From: Gimesia benthica
Lineage (GTDB): Bacteria > Planctomycetota > Planctomycetia > Planctomycetales > Planctomycetaceae
Length of the DNA stretch: 64,000 nt
Assembly (NCBI RefSeq): GCF_009720525.1
Contig: NZ_CP043930.1
Span: 2,946,501 to 3,010,500, forward strand
Reading direction: 5' to 3'
Shown: one piece after another, positions 17,269 through 26,451 of the stretch
Position numbering within the stretch: the first letter of the stretch is position 1
How the letters are laid out: every line of letters starts with the position of its first letter
The notes under the pieces: model-generated
Told to the model about the DNA's origin: nothing
Seen by the model: only the letters and a program-made list of their open reading frames with translations
The model's database searches: none
Position numbers and translations under genes: made by a program

Positions 17269-19661
17269 GCGTCGAACAGCTTCTGCCGATCGCCCCGATC
17301 GCGGAAATCGTCAAGCATTGCTTTCATATCGGGACGCAGAAAGTCGTTAAACTTGATCTTGTTGTCGACGTGGACTTCCAGCCGCTTGTCAAAATCGACC
17401 AGTTCCGGATTGAGCCAGAGTGAATAGGATTTACCCCCCGATTTCACATAGATCACGTTGCCCAGCTTGATGCTGACTCCCAGCGTAACCGGACGGGCGC
17501 GAATCCGGCCGTTGCCAACGTACTCGGGCCCCTGCATGATATGGCGGGGGAAATCGTCGGTGCGGACCCAGTAATACCGGTTGTCCAGCGGACGGAGAAT
17601 CTTGGCATCGATCTCTTTGGGATATTTCACGCGCTGATGAAGTTCCATCCAGTCAAAAAGCCGGTGGATTTCTTCATAATAATGCTCATACCCACGGCCC
17701 TTATACTCTGCATAGATCACATCGTGACCGTTGCGCATCATCCGGTTGACCAGCAGTGAATTATGCTCCAGCGTATCGCGGTCAAGTTCGCCTCCCACAA
17801 TATACCAGGCCAGATTACTGGCGTTCTGCCAGTAATGCAGGTTGAAGGCACTGCTTTTCCCTGCGATCGGAATCACTCCCGCAAACAGTCCCGGATGCGA
17901 CATGCCGATATCAAAGGCAGCATCTGCGCCTGTTCCATGACCGGCCAGAAAGACCCGGTCGGAATCCACGTTGAAGCGTTTGCGGGCATCGCGGATGGAC
18001 TGAATCACAGCATAATGCGCTGTCGCATTATCGGTGTATCGATCTCGCCCTTCCTGCAGGTAATCGGGAGCAATCACGATATAGCCACGGCGTTGTGACT
18101 GCCCCGGTCCATCTTTGTATTTCCCCCACCAGTGCAGTTCCATCTCCGGTTTGGCACCGGCTGTCGGTAATGCCACAATCATCGGGTATGAATGATGCGG
18201 ATTGTATTCGAGAGGCAGTAACACCGTATAAGACACGGGGAGTTCCGCCCCGGGATCTGTCACCTGAATCGGAAACGCAGTCTCGGTATTTCTGATGGGG
18301 GCATCGAGAATCGGAGGCAGCAGAGGAATCATCTGCTTGAGCACTGCCGTCGAAACACCTTCCAGCTTCGAAAGTGTTTCGATCATGTTCCCGTCCAGCT
18401 GCTCATCTTCATTGCGCAGGTATTCCAGCACATGCGCCCGGGCCGTCCAGAGGTTGAGAGCGGTATCCAGATCGGTCACCACGTTAGCCGCTCCCACAAT
18501 CCAGCCGGAATAGGCCAGAGCCAGCTTCTCACGCGGTGAGAGGGAGTCATCACTTTCCAGGTTCAGGAACGATCCCAGGCGATCGATAGATTCAAAATTT
18601 AACTGGCTCATCACTTCACGGCGGCAGGCCTGCAGTCGTGATTTGTTCTTGACCTCTTCAATTTCTGCTTCGAGTTCCCCCAGGCGGAACAATGCTTTCT
18701 CAATCCGTTCGCTGCGTTTGGCGTAGTCTGATTCCACTTCGCGGATCTGGCGGAGAATTGACTGGTCGACATTATTCGTGGGGAACTTGGCAATCGCAGT
18801 CTGCGCCAGCTGATGCTGCCCTGCCTTGCGGCGCTGTTCCAGCTCATTCAATAACTGCTGGCCGTGCAGCGTCCGCAGTTCGGTGACGAAACCTGCAATC
18901 TTCTCCTTGTACTCCGGGAAGTTTGCCTCGATGTAATCAAACTCTTTACCGGCCGGCAGATACAGGCCAGCCTGAATGTAGAAGCGGGCGACTGCGATCC
19001 GATCATTAGGCTCCAGCGGATCGATGTTCTTTTTCAGCATGGCATCCAGAATCTCTTCCTTGACGGAAGTCGTCCGCATCCCCAGGTTCCATTGCTGCTT
19101 AAGCCCGGTAATCTTCAGGTAGTGTGGCGTGATCTCCGTCACTCCCTGTAACAGGGGCATCAACCCTTTGCTGGTTCGGAGAGTGACTTTCCGCCGTCCG
19201 AACTCATCGAAGTCGGTCACATCCTCATAATTTCCGACGACCTTCAGCATCTGTCCCCGTCCGGTCACCCGTTGAGGCAGTTCGAATGTTTCATATCGCG
19301 AAAGGTCCTGATCGTTATTGATCCGTTGGATCTCGCGTCGGGATACAAAATAACGGACGACTCCGTCATCGACCATGATGATCGGATACCCCTCCAGCTT
19401 CCGCTTGGGGATCGCAACTTCGGTATCGCCATATTCCAGACGGGATGCCAGGGCGTCAGTTAGTCCCAGGATGGGCACAATGTCACCGCGGAGGATCGTG
19501 CCGTGCTTCACTTCCACTTCCCCGGCTCGCGTCGGTAGTGCGTAAAGCAGGGTGAAAACCAGGCACAGGCAGCCTGCTGCGAGAATGCGAGGAAACCAAC
19601 GCACCATCACATTCTTTTGAGACGACAACAGTCCGGATTGAGGAAATAATCGTACAGTCAT
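17253..19661 (-). CDS. Large secreted alpha/beta-hydrolase-fold protein lacking the nucleophile serine
   Basis: An 802-residue protein with an N-terminal hydrophobic export segment. The ATG at 19607 (MVRWFPRILAAG) would also give a signal peptide. The first 430 residues are a helical and coiled-coil region with an alpha-solenoid look and no recognised enzyme motif. Residues 470-740 form an esterase/PHB-depolymerase-type alpha/beta hydrolase domain: MIVALPTAGAKP, GYIVIAPDYLQEG and DSDRVFLAGHGTGADAAFD. At the nucleophile elbow the sequence is GHGTG, with Gly576 where Ser is expected. The Asp (GELDRDT) and His (GRGYEHYYEE) positions look kept. It may therefore be a binding protein rather than an esterase. 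Confidence 0.8.
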   Translation of the reverse strand: MTVRLFPQSGLLSSQKNVMVRWFPRILAAGCLCLVFTLLYALPTRAGEVEVKHGTILRGDIVPILGLTDALASRLEYGDTEVAIPKRKLEGYPIIMVDDGVVRYFVSRREIQRINNDQDLSRYETFELPQRVTGRGQMLKVVGNYEDVTDFDEFGRRKVTLRTSKGLMPLLQGVTEITPHYLKITGLKQQWNLGMRTTSVKEEILDAMLKKNIDPLEPNDRIAVARFYIQAGLYLPAGKEFDYIEANFPEYKEKIAGFVTELRTLHGQQLLNELEQRRKAGQHQLAQTAIAKFPTNNVDQSILRQIREVESDYAKRSERIEKALFRLGELEAEIEEVKNKSRLQACRREVMSQLNFESIDRLGSFLNLESDDSLSPREKLALAYSGWIVGAANVVTDLDTALNLWTARAHVLEYLRNEDEQLDGNMIETLSKLEGVSTAVLKQMIPLLPPILDAPIRNTETAFPIQVTDPGAELPVSYTVLLPLEYNPHHSYPMIVALPTAGAKPEMELHWWGKYKDGPGQSQRRGYIVIAPDYLQEGRDRYTDNATAHYAVIQSIRDARKRFNVDSDRVFLAGHGTGADAAFDIGMSHPGLFAGVIPIAGKSSAFNLHYWQNASNLAWYIVGGELDRDTLEHNSLLVNRMMRNGHDVIYAEYKGRGYEHYYEEIHRLFDWMELHQRVKYPKEIDAKILRPLDNRYYWVRTDDFPRHIMQGPEYVGNGRIRARPVTLGVSIKLGNVIYVKSGGKSYSLWLNPELVDFDKRLEVHVDNKIKFNDFLRPDMKAMLDDFRDRGDRQKLFDARLDF

Positions 19662-20011
19662 ACTGATTTCATCGACACTCTGACCGCCGGAATTTGAGAA
19701 TTAAAAAAGCCGGTCTCTTTCCTACGTTACCAGAATCCGTTTATTGGCTAAAAAGTCCGTCTCCATGGAGTTTTTCACGAATTCGAGAGCCAGATTCCCC
19801 ACGGATCAGCCTTTAGAATACCATGTTTTCAGAGGCGATCCCAGACTGTCGTCGCTTTTCAGCGGGACAGACGCTACGTACCGGGCCTGCTTTCGCAGAA
19901 AACTGAGTACCAGTCGCTGTTTAGATCCCAAGTGAAGAATAGATCAAATTGAAGTCGATGCGAGCATTATAATCGACACTACCCGCAGGACCGGCACCTT
20001 ATTCGCAGGGC
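19662..20011. other. Intergenic region between purC and the large hydrolase gene
   Basis: 350 bases. Both neighbours are on the minus strand, so it holds the 3' leader of purC and the promoter of the hydrolase gene. I see no convincing RNA gene or strong hairpin. A plus-strand frame of 63 codons is present but has no family resemblance or ribosome-binding site. Confidence 0.5.
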
Positions 20012-20917
20012 CTACCAGGTACATTCCTCGCCGGTCAGCATTTTGTATGCTTCAAAATACTTCTCGCGCGTCTTTTCAACAATCTGATCCGGCAGTACAG
20101 GGGGAGTGCTGTTCTTATCCCAGTCGGTCGTCTCCAGCCAGTCGCGAACGAACTGCTTATCGAGCGAAGGCTGTGCGCCACCCGGCTGGTAGGTCTCCGC
20201 AGGCCAGAAACGGGAGCTGTCGGGAGTCAGAACTTCATCAATCAGAATCGGTGTTCCGTCCAGCAGGCCGAACTCAAATTTGGTGTCGGCCAGGATGATG
20301 CCACGTTCCCGGGCATATTCAGAACCCTGCTGATAAATCTGGATACTCTTTTCCCGCAGGCTGTCAGCCAGTTCCTTACCGATGGCCTGACTCATCACTT
20401 CGAATGAGACGTTTTCATCATGGCCGGACTCCGCTTTGGTTGCCGGTGTAAACAGGGGCTCGGGCAGTTGATCACTCTGTTTGAGACCCGCTGGCAAATC
20501 GATACCACATACGGCTCCAGTCGCCCGATAGTCTTTCCACCCAGATCCGGACAGATAGCCGCGGACGACACATTCAAAGGGAACCACTTCGGTCTTCCGT
20601 ACCACCATGCAACGGCCACGCAGCGCTTCGAGATCGGCATCAGCGGGGAGCGGCAGATCGGCTGGATCCATGCTCAGCAGATGATTCGGAATCGTGGTGA
20701 ATCGTTCAAACCAGAACCGACTGATCTGGGTCAACACCCGCCCCTTGTCGGGAATTCCTGGTGAGAGAATCCAGTCGAAGGCACTGATTCGATCGGTGGC
20801 CACAAACAGCAGCCGATCGCCAAAATCATATACATCGCGGACTTTTCCCCGTTTGACGGGAATGCCGGTGAGTGAACTTTCGGTAAACGCGGAGGATGTC
20901 ATGCTTCGTGACCACAT
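20012..20917 (-). CDS. purC: SAICAR synthase
   Basis: PurC joins aspartate to carboxyaminoimidazole ribotide with ATP in purine synthesis. The 301-residue length fits the longer, yeast-like form. Motifs in order: [20 protein letters not shown] near residue 24, [35 protein letters not shown], and [13 protein letters not shown]. An alternative start at ATG 20902 ([10 protein letters not shown]) would shorten the protein by five residues; neither start has a clear ribosome-binding site. The gene stands alone, away from other pur genes. Confidence 0.95.
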   Translation of the reverse strand: MWSRSMTSSAFTESSLTGIPVKRGKVRDVYDFGDRLLFVATDRISAFDWILSPGIPDKGRVLTQISRFWFERFTTIPNHLLSMDPADLPLPADADLEALRGRCMVVRKTEVVPFECVVRGYLSGSGWKDYRATGAVCGIDLPAGLKQSDQLPEPLFTPATKAESGHDENVSFEVMSQAIGKELADSLREKSIQIYQQGSEYARERGIILADTKFEFGLLDGTPILIDEVLTPDSSRFWPAETYQPGGAQPSLDKQFVRDWLETTDWDKNSTPPVLPDQIVEKTREKYFEAYKMLTGEECTW

Positions 20918-21176
20918 TCATGAAAAACGGATGAATCGAGACACTGGAAGTTTAGCGAGAACCAGCAGCCTAAACAATTGAGTGCTGTTCATAACCGCTA
21001 AATCCCTGCTAATTCGAGCGATCGTCAGTTTCCTGCCAGCCGCCGGCTCCAGCCAGCCTGATGTACATACATACGAGTCTACACTTGCCACCAGTGCTGC
21101 AAACGCGATAATGGGAGAAGTAGCTTGAAGTTAACTTCTTAATTTTAAAATCAGAGAATGATTGTGACCCGTTCTT

Positions 21177-22682
21177 ATGGGCAACTTGCGCTTTTTAATT
21201 GCACCTACTCAAGTACCTGAAGACTGGTCTGATCTTCACCGCGCTTATCTGAACGCCGTCGACGGACGTGTGTTTCCTACGCGGATTGAGGTGGACGGAA
21301 ATGTTCTCACTTTCCGCCGCCAGACATCACAAAGCTGCAAACTGAATATCGTCTGGCACGTCACTGACTTTGGCCGCCCGATCGTGCGGACTGCCTCCCT
21401 TGCAGAACGCGAAGAACCCTACGTTCTCTCACTGGAACTGGCCCGTGGAAAAATTTCCACGCTCAAAGATCAGTTGAGCAACTGGCAGATCGCCGGTCTG
21501 GTCATTCCCCAGGCACTGGTCAAGCTGCACGACGAAGCCTTCCATGCATTTTCCCAGGCGGCCGTCATCCAGGATCAACTGGAACGCTGCTCGGAACTCG
21601 CCGACCTCGCCCTGCAGAAAGCGCATGCCGCAGCTGAAATGCTGGTCCAGCTTTATGCACGTCAGCGTCTGACGATTCTGCATCAGCGGGCACAGTCACT
21701 GAAACTACCCGTTTCACTGGGCTGTAACCTGGGAACCCTGATTCCTGACAGTTCCGAACGGGCTCAGATCTGCCAGGCCTTTGATGCCGTCAACGTGGAT
21801 CTGGTGAACTGGAAAAACATCGAACTCTACGAGGGCGAGCAGAACTGGGACCAGTGCGATCAGCAGGTTGACTGGTGCGAAAAAAACAATCTGCTGATTC
21901 GTGGAGGCTGCCTGCTCGATTTCGCCCCGGAAGGACTCCCCGACTGGCTCGAGTCCTGGAAGCTGGATATGGTCAACTTCCAGAGCATCGTTTCCCATTT
22001 CATTGAGACCGCGATCACCCGGTATACGGGCAGTATTCGAAACTGGACGCTGGTTTCTGCCATGAACACCGGCGGCGTCTTCGGACTCAATGAAGAGACC
22101 CGGCTCACTCTCACCGCCCGCGCCATCGAAGTTGCTAAACAGACGGATGACTCCATCCAGTGTTTCATCAGAGTCGAACAGCCCTGGGGAGATTACCTTT
22201 CCAAGGGGCAGCACCAGCTCTCTCCCATGCAGTTCGTCGATGCCATCGACCGACTGGGAGTCGGGCTTTCCGGAATCGACCTGGAACTGAGCATCGGTTA
22301 TTTCCCGAACGGCTCGCATCATCATGACATGCTGGATATGTCAAAACTGATTGACAAATGGAGCATGCTGAACCTGCCGCTGCACCTGACCCTGGCTTTC
22401 CCCAGTGACGATACGGTCGTCAACGAACGGGACAAAAGCATCTCGCGGGTCCAGGCCAGCCAGTGGAAAACCGGCTGGAGTGAAGCCGCCCAGTCGGAGT
22501 GGCTTGAGCTTTATCTCCCCCTGCTGCTGGCCAAGCCGGCCGTAACCGGCGTTTACTGGTCGCAGTTCCGCGATCAGGATGACTGTCGTTTTCCCCACTC
22601 GGGTCTGGTTAACCAGGACGGCAAAGCCAAACCGGCCCTGGACACGGTCACGAAGTACCATCGCCAATACTGGCGCGCCTGA
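21177..22682 (+). CDS. Glycoside hydrolase family 10-like protein
   Basis: A 501-residue protein without a signal peptide. The first 170 residues are a conserved planctomycete domain (FLIAPTQVPEDW, REEPYVLSLELARGKIS) that precedes a TIM barrel resembling family 10 xylanases (LGCNLGTLIPDS, DLVNWKNIELYEGEQNWDQCDQQVDWC, IRNWTLVSAMNTGG). In real xylanases the acid/base Glu sits in a WDVVNE motif; here the equivalent stretch reads WTLVSAMN, with no Glu. A possible nucleophile Glu is in SGIDLELSIGY. It may be a divergent glycosidase or a non-catalytic relative. Cytoplasmic location is likely. Confidence 0.75.
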   Translation: MGNLRFLIAPTQVPEDWSDLHRAYLNAVDGRVFPTRIEVDGNVLTFRRQTSQSCKLNIVWHVTDFGRPIVRTASLAEREEPYVLSLELARGKISTLKDQLSNWQIAGLVIPQALVKLHDEAFHAFSQAAVIQDQLERCSELADLALQKAHAAAEMLVQLYARQRLTILHQRAQSLKLPVSLGCNLGTLIPDSSERAQICQAFDAVNVDLVNWKNIELYEGEQNWDQCDQQVDWCEKNNLLIRGGCLLDFAPEGLPDWLESWKLDMVNFQSIVSHFIETAITRYTGSIRNWTLVSAMNTGGVFGLNEETRLTLTARAIEVAKQTDDSIQCFIRVEQPWGDYLSKGQHQLSPMQFVDAIDRLGVGLSGIDLELSIGYFPNGSHHHDMLDMSKLIDKWSMLNLPLHLTLAFPSDDTVVNERDKSISRVQASQWKTGWSEAAQSEWLELYLPLLLAKPAVTGVYWSQFRDQDDCRFPHSGLVNQDGKAKPALDTVTKYHRQYWRA

Positions 22683-22863
22683 TTTCAAACAGGTTCTACC
22701 GCATTGCACAGCGGCTCTCAGTCGAAAATTCCGTGTCAGACTGTTATCATGCAGGCACGTGACTGAAGTTTTGCATTCCAGTCTGATTCGTATTCCGACT
22801 GGCTTCATTGCGCCATTACGAACCTGCCCCGGTTCACCCCTCAGACCTCATCAAGGAATCAAC

Positions 22864-23349
22864 ATGGCTACCGATAGCAAAGTACCTGAAGTTGGCAAGC
22901 GTGCTCCTGCTTTTACTCTCCCCGCTTATCCGGAAGGCAAAGTCCGCCTGAGCGAATTCAAAGGGGAAAAGAACGTACTCCTGTACTTCTACCCCAAAGA
23001 CAATACTCCGGGCTGCACCACTGAATCCTGTGACTTCCGGGATCGGGTTACTACCTTCAAGAAAAATGACACCGTCATTCTGGGTATCAGCCCCGACTCG
23101 GTTAAGTCTCACGAAAAATTCGCGACCAAGTTCGAGCTGCCTTTTACCCTGCTCGCAGACGAAGACCATGCCATTGCTGAGAAGTATGGCGTGTGGGTAG
23201 AAAAGAGCATGTACGGTAAGAAGTACATGGGGATCCAGCGTGCGACCTTCCTGATCGACAAGGAAGGCAAGATTGCCGCAGCCTGGCCCAAAGTGAAAGT
23301 CAACGGACACGCCGAAGAGGTCGCCCAGGCATTAAAAGAGCTTGACTGA
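22864..23349 (+). CDS. bcp: Thioredoxin-dependent peroxiredoxin, Bcp type
   Basis: The 161-residue product starts at ATG 22864 (MATDSKVPEV). A longer frame from 22579 overlaps the upstream gene and lacks homology. It reduces hydroperoxides using thioredoxin. The active site is PKDNTPGCTTESC with peroxidatic Cys51 and resolving Cys56, the helical arrangement of Bcp/PrxQ proteins. FYPKDNTPGCT and the VEKSMYGKKYMGIQRATFLID segment are typical of the family. It converges on the Gfo/Idh gene. Confidence 0.94.
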   Translation: MATDSKVPEVGKRAPAFTLPAYPEGKVRLSEFKGEKNVLLYFYPKDNTPGCTTESCDFRDRVTTFKKNDTVILGISPDSVKSHEKFATKFELPFTLLADEDHAIAEKYGVWVEKSMYGKKYMGIQRATFLIDKEGKIAAAWPKVKVNGHAEEVAQALKELD

Positions 23350-23427
23350 TCAAGCTGCCTGAGGACCTCGACTCAAAAGCCTCGAACATCGCAGGTTGGC
23401 TGACGCAGTTCCCTCTTCAGGGGCCTG

Positions 23428-24504
23428 CTAGCCGGCCATGCGGCGTTGTTCGTTCGGAAACTGGATGAAGGGGCCAACAGGTCCCTGCTGGCTTCCATCC
23501 CACTGATGAGCATTGACTGCTTCCAGTACTCGCTCTGCAACCTGCATTGCTTCCAGAGCCTGGGTTCCGCCTACCAGGGGCGCTGTATTACTACGGATCG
23601 ATTCCACAAAGCTGCTCAGCTCTGCAGTCAGGGCATCTGCCGAAGAAACTTCGGGATTCTCCACTTTCAGAAACGTTCCGAAGACTTCCTGTTTCAATGC
23701 TTCCAGGTTTACGCCTGCTTTCCGGGCGCGCTCCAGGGGAGGAGTGCCGTACAGCAGAGTTTCGGAAGGTCGATAGGAGTTGACTTCCCGGCTGGTGAAG
23801 TCAACGGTCACGCATCCGGAAACGCCCCAGAGCTGCATGGTCCGTTTCGCTACCGGACAGATCCGGCTGGCAGTCAGGTCGGCAATACATCCATTCTGGA
23901 ATCGCAGCCGCGCCTGAACGGCGTCTTCATGTTCGCCCATCACTGAGATGCCAAACGCTTCCACGCTTTGCAGCGGAGACTGGACGACGGACAGTACCAG
24001 GTCAATGTCATGAATCAACAGGTCGTGAATCACACCGATATCAGTTGAACGGAAAGTGTAAGGGCTGACACGTTCGCTGCGAATGAAGCGTGGTTGCGGA
24101 CAGCGCTGGAAAGCAGCCTGGGTTGCCGGATTGAAACGCTCGACATGACCAATCTGCAAAAGAGTCTGATTCGCTTCTGCAATCTGCACCAGTTCTTCTG
24201 CTTCTGCCAGGTTACAGGCGATTGGTTTTTCGACCAGTACGGGAATCTGCTGGGAAAGAAATTCACCCGCGATCGCCAGATGGGCATGGGTTGGTACGGC
24301 CAGAGAAACCGCGTCCACGGAATCAAACAGCTCACGGTAATTCGCCACCCAGCGGGTGCCATGCTGTTCGGCGATGGCCTGTCCCTGATCAGGATTGGTA
24401 TCGGCGACTGCGCACAGATTGACCCCTTCCATGCCAGCTAAAATCCGGGCGTGATGCCGCCCTAAAGCTCCGACCCCGACGACGGCCACGTTCAATGAAC
24501 TCAT
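23428..24504 (-). CDS. Gfo/Idh/MocA oxidoreductase of the lipid A gene cluster
   Basis: A 358-residue NAD(P)-dependent oxidoreductase. The N-terminus VAVVGVGALGRHHARIL is a Rossmann motif, and VPVLVEKPIACNLAEAEELV near residue 90 carries the EKP lysine. Its ATG overlaps the lpxA stop by four bases (ATGA), showing translational coupling. In bacteria such as Leptospira and Acidithiobacillus the gene next to lpxA in this position (GnnA) oxidises UDP-GlcNAc at C3 for amide-linked lipid A. This protein could do the same, but the partner aminotransferase GnnB is not adjacent, so the function is inferred from context. Confidence 0.82.
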   Translation of the reverse strand: MSSLNVAVVGVGALGRHHARILAGMEGVNLCAVADTNPDQGQAIAEQHGTRWVANYRELFDSVDAVSLAVPTHAHLAIAGEFLSQQIPVLVEKPIACNLAEAEELVQIAEANQTLLQIGHVERFNPATQAAFQRCPQPRFIRSERVSPYTFRSTDIGVIHDLLIHDIDLVLSVVQSPLQSVEAFGISVMGEHEDAVQARLRFQNGCIADLTASRICPVAKRTMQLWGVSGCVTVDFTSREVNSYRPSETLLYGTPPLERARKAGVNLEALKQEVFGTFLKVENPEVSSADALTAELSSFVESIRSNTAPLVGGTQALEAMQVAERVLEAVNAHQWDGSQQGPVGPFIQFPNEQRRMAG

Positions 24505-25367
24505 GCTGCTCTCCGTGTTGAATCTTGACTGTTTTCTTCAGGAACGTATTTGGCGCTGCGGGCGGCTGCTTCGCGTCCTCGTCCCGCTTTACTCCCCTGA
24601 ATTCCTTCAAAATGATTAAACAGAGTCTGCAATGCCATAGGCATTACACCCTCCAGTTCCTGACTGAAAATTTCGCGGACTTCGTCCAGTTTTTTATTCT
24701 TGCGATAGAACAGACGGTACGCTTTGCGGATGACTGCAATTGAGCTCTCCGAAATTCCCGCACGCTGCATGCCAACCAGGTTGACAAACCGCACGCGAAA
24801 ATCATCGGAGCCCGTGCAGATCATAAAGGGAGGCACGTCGATCGTGGCCCGGGCACCGCCGCTGACGAAGGCCAGCGTTCCTACCGTACAGAACTGATGG
24901 ACGACCGTGTTTCCGGAAACAATCGCCCGGTCGTGCACATGCACATGTCCGCCCAGCAGCACGCCGTTGACGAGTGTCACATCATCAAAGATCCGGCAGT
25001 TGTGCGCGACATGAGAATTACACAGGAATGTATTTCGATTGCCAATGCGTGTGCAGTGGTCTTCTTTTTCGGCGCCGCGATGAATCGTGCATCCTTCTCG
25101 AAACAGGTTGTCGTCACCGATAATCAATCGGGTGGGAGCACCATGATAGCCGGCATCCTGTGGCTCGCTGCCAATGACTGATGTCGGGAAAAAACGATTT
25201 CGTTCGCCAATTGTAGTATGTCCCGTGATGGAAACATGACTGTCCAGTACAGTCCCATTCCCAATTTTGACATCCGGTCCCACAAAACAGAACGGACCGA
25301 TTGTCACATCCTCTCCAATTTCTGCCTGGGGATCGACGTAGGAGAGATTTGAGATACTTGTCGCCAT
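24501..25367 (-). CDS. lpxA: Acyl-ACP--UDP-N-acetylglucosamine O-acyltransferase
   Basis: LpxA adds the first acyl chain to UDP-GlcNAc in lipid A synthesis, in the cytoplasm. The product is 288 residues from ATG 25367 (MATSISNLSYVDPQ); an AGGAC sequence lies upstream. Left-handed beta-helix hexapeptide repeats cover residues 10-190. The catalytic base is His122 in SHVAHNC, matching His125 of the E. coli enzyme. EGCTIHRG, GSEPQDAGYHG and HQFCTVG are also conserved family segments. The protein is about 25 residues longer than E. coli LpxA, mainly at the C-terminal helical part. Confidence 0.96.
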   Translation of the reverse strand: MATSISNLSYVDPQAEIGEDVTIGPFCFVGPDVKIGNGTVLDSHVSITGHTTIGERNRFFPTSVIGSEPQDAGYHGAPTRLIIGDDNLFREGCTIHRGAEKEDHCTRIGNRNTFLCNSHVAHNCRIFDDVTLVNGVLLGGHVHVHDRAIVSGNTVVHQFCTVGTLAFVSGGARATIDVPPFMICTGSDDFRVRFVNLVGMQRAGISESSIAVIRKAYRLFYRKNKKLDEVREIFSQELEGVMPMALQTLFNHFEGIQGSKAGRGREAAARSAKYVPEENSQDSTRRAA

Positions 25368-25451
25368 GTGTGTTGACGTCCTAAAAAGTCTGCAGTCAGT
25401 GACATACCAGAGTGAGATGGAATAGCTGCTCAGCAGCTGAATCAATACTTT

Positions 25452-26333
25452 TTAAGCAACCTTCCAGGCTGTTTCGGATTCCGTGGATTGATGCGTTAAC
25501 CTGATCTGCCGGATCAGCTCTCGATTCAGAGCGTGCCCCGACTGATTTGCGCTGAAATAACCGTGCAGGTCACAGCCCAGCAGAGCAAAATCTCCCAGGC
25601 AATCCAGCATTTTGTGTCGGACACATTCGTCGAGTGTCCTTAATTCGTTATCAACGGGACCATCCGGCCCCAGAACCAGAAGATCGGCGGCACTCAACCG
25701 CTGACCGTAGCCCAGCTCACGCATGGCTGCGACTTCTTCTTCCAGCACAAACGTGCGGGAAAAAGCCAACTGGTTCATCCAGACCTCCGGATTGATTTCC
25801 AGTGTCAGGCACTGAGGTTCAACCGGCGACTTTGCGCCATAGTCCAGATAGTAGCCGATCGCCATGACAGACCGGTTTAAAGGCCGGGCCTGAATAAAGC
25901 TGCCCGCCTCATTGTCCACAGTCACTGGCTGCTGAATCGAAATTACTTTTCGGGGGAATGGCTGTTCTACGATTCCCGCTTCCAGAAACTCCTCTGACAG
26001 TTCCAGCGCGGAACCATCAAAACAGGGAGCCTCGGGAGCATTGATCTCGATGCGGCAATTATCGATCTGCAATCCTGCCAGAGCGGCCATGACATGCTCG
26101 ATCATTTCGACGGAAGCGTCCTCGAATTCAATCGCAGTCCGCCGCTGCCGAAAGACGGCATTCTCAATCAAAGCCGGGATTGGTTTGGATCCACTCAGAT
26201 CCGTCCGGACAAACTGGATTCCATGATTTTCCGGTGCGGGGAAAAAGCGAATTTTCACATCAGAGTTTGTGAAGATCCCCACTCCGCTACACTGTACTGA
26301 TCTGGCCAGCGTTCTCTGTTGGCGAGTTCGCAT
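25452..26333 (-). CDS. lpxC: UDP-3-O-acyl-N-acetylglucosamine deacetylase
   Basis: LpxC is the zinc enzyme for the committed step of lipid A synthesis. The ATG at 26333 is chosen because AAGGAG lies seven bases upstream; the longer TTG frame would include that site in the coding region. The 293 residues match the family. Zinc ligands are His80 (EMIEHVMAA), His240 and Asp244 (HKMLDCLGD); Glu79 is the catalytic base and His267 (NQSGHALNR) the acid. It is not fused to FabZ, unlike the bifunctional form in some Bacteroidetes. Confidence 0.96.
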   Translation of the reverse strand: MRTRQQRTLARSVQCSGVGIFTNSDVKIRFFPAPENHGIQFVRTDLSGSKPIPALIENAVFRQRRTAIEFEDASVEMIEHVMAALAGLQIDNCRIEINAPEAPCFDGSALELSEEFLEAGIVEQPFPRKVISIQQPVTVDNEAGSFIQARPLNRSVMAIGYYLDYGAKSPVEPQCLTLEINPEVWMNQLAFSRTFVLEEEVAAMRELGYGQRLSAADLLVLGPDGPVDNELRTLDECVRHKMLDCLGDFALLGCDLHGYFSANQSGHALNRELIRQIRLTHQSTESETAWKVA

Positions 26334-26451
26334 GGGCTGCTCCTTCAAAAAGAAAGATGATCCTGGTGCACTGAAACAACCACAAAAAGGATGCAGGCAG
26401 ATTCAGACCTGCGCTGCATCCGTTTGAGGAGTGCATGAGAACCCGTCTCTA

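Noticed and set aside
19744-19935. A 63-codon plus-strand frame between purC and the large hydrolase gene
   Set aside because: No ribosome-binding site, no family resemblance, and both neighbours run the other way.
22579-22863. N-terminal extension of the peroxiredoxin frame
   Set aside because: The extension lies in the GH10-like gene's end and its residues do not match Bcp; the ATG at 22864 gives the correct family N-terminus.
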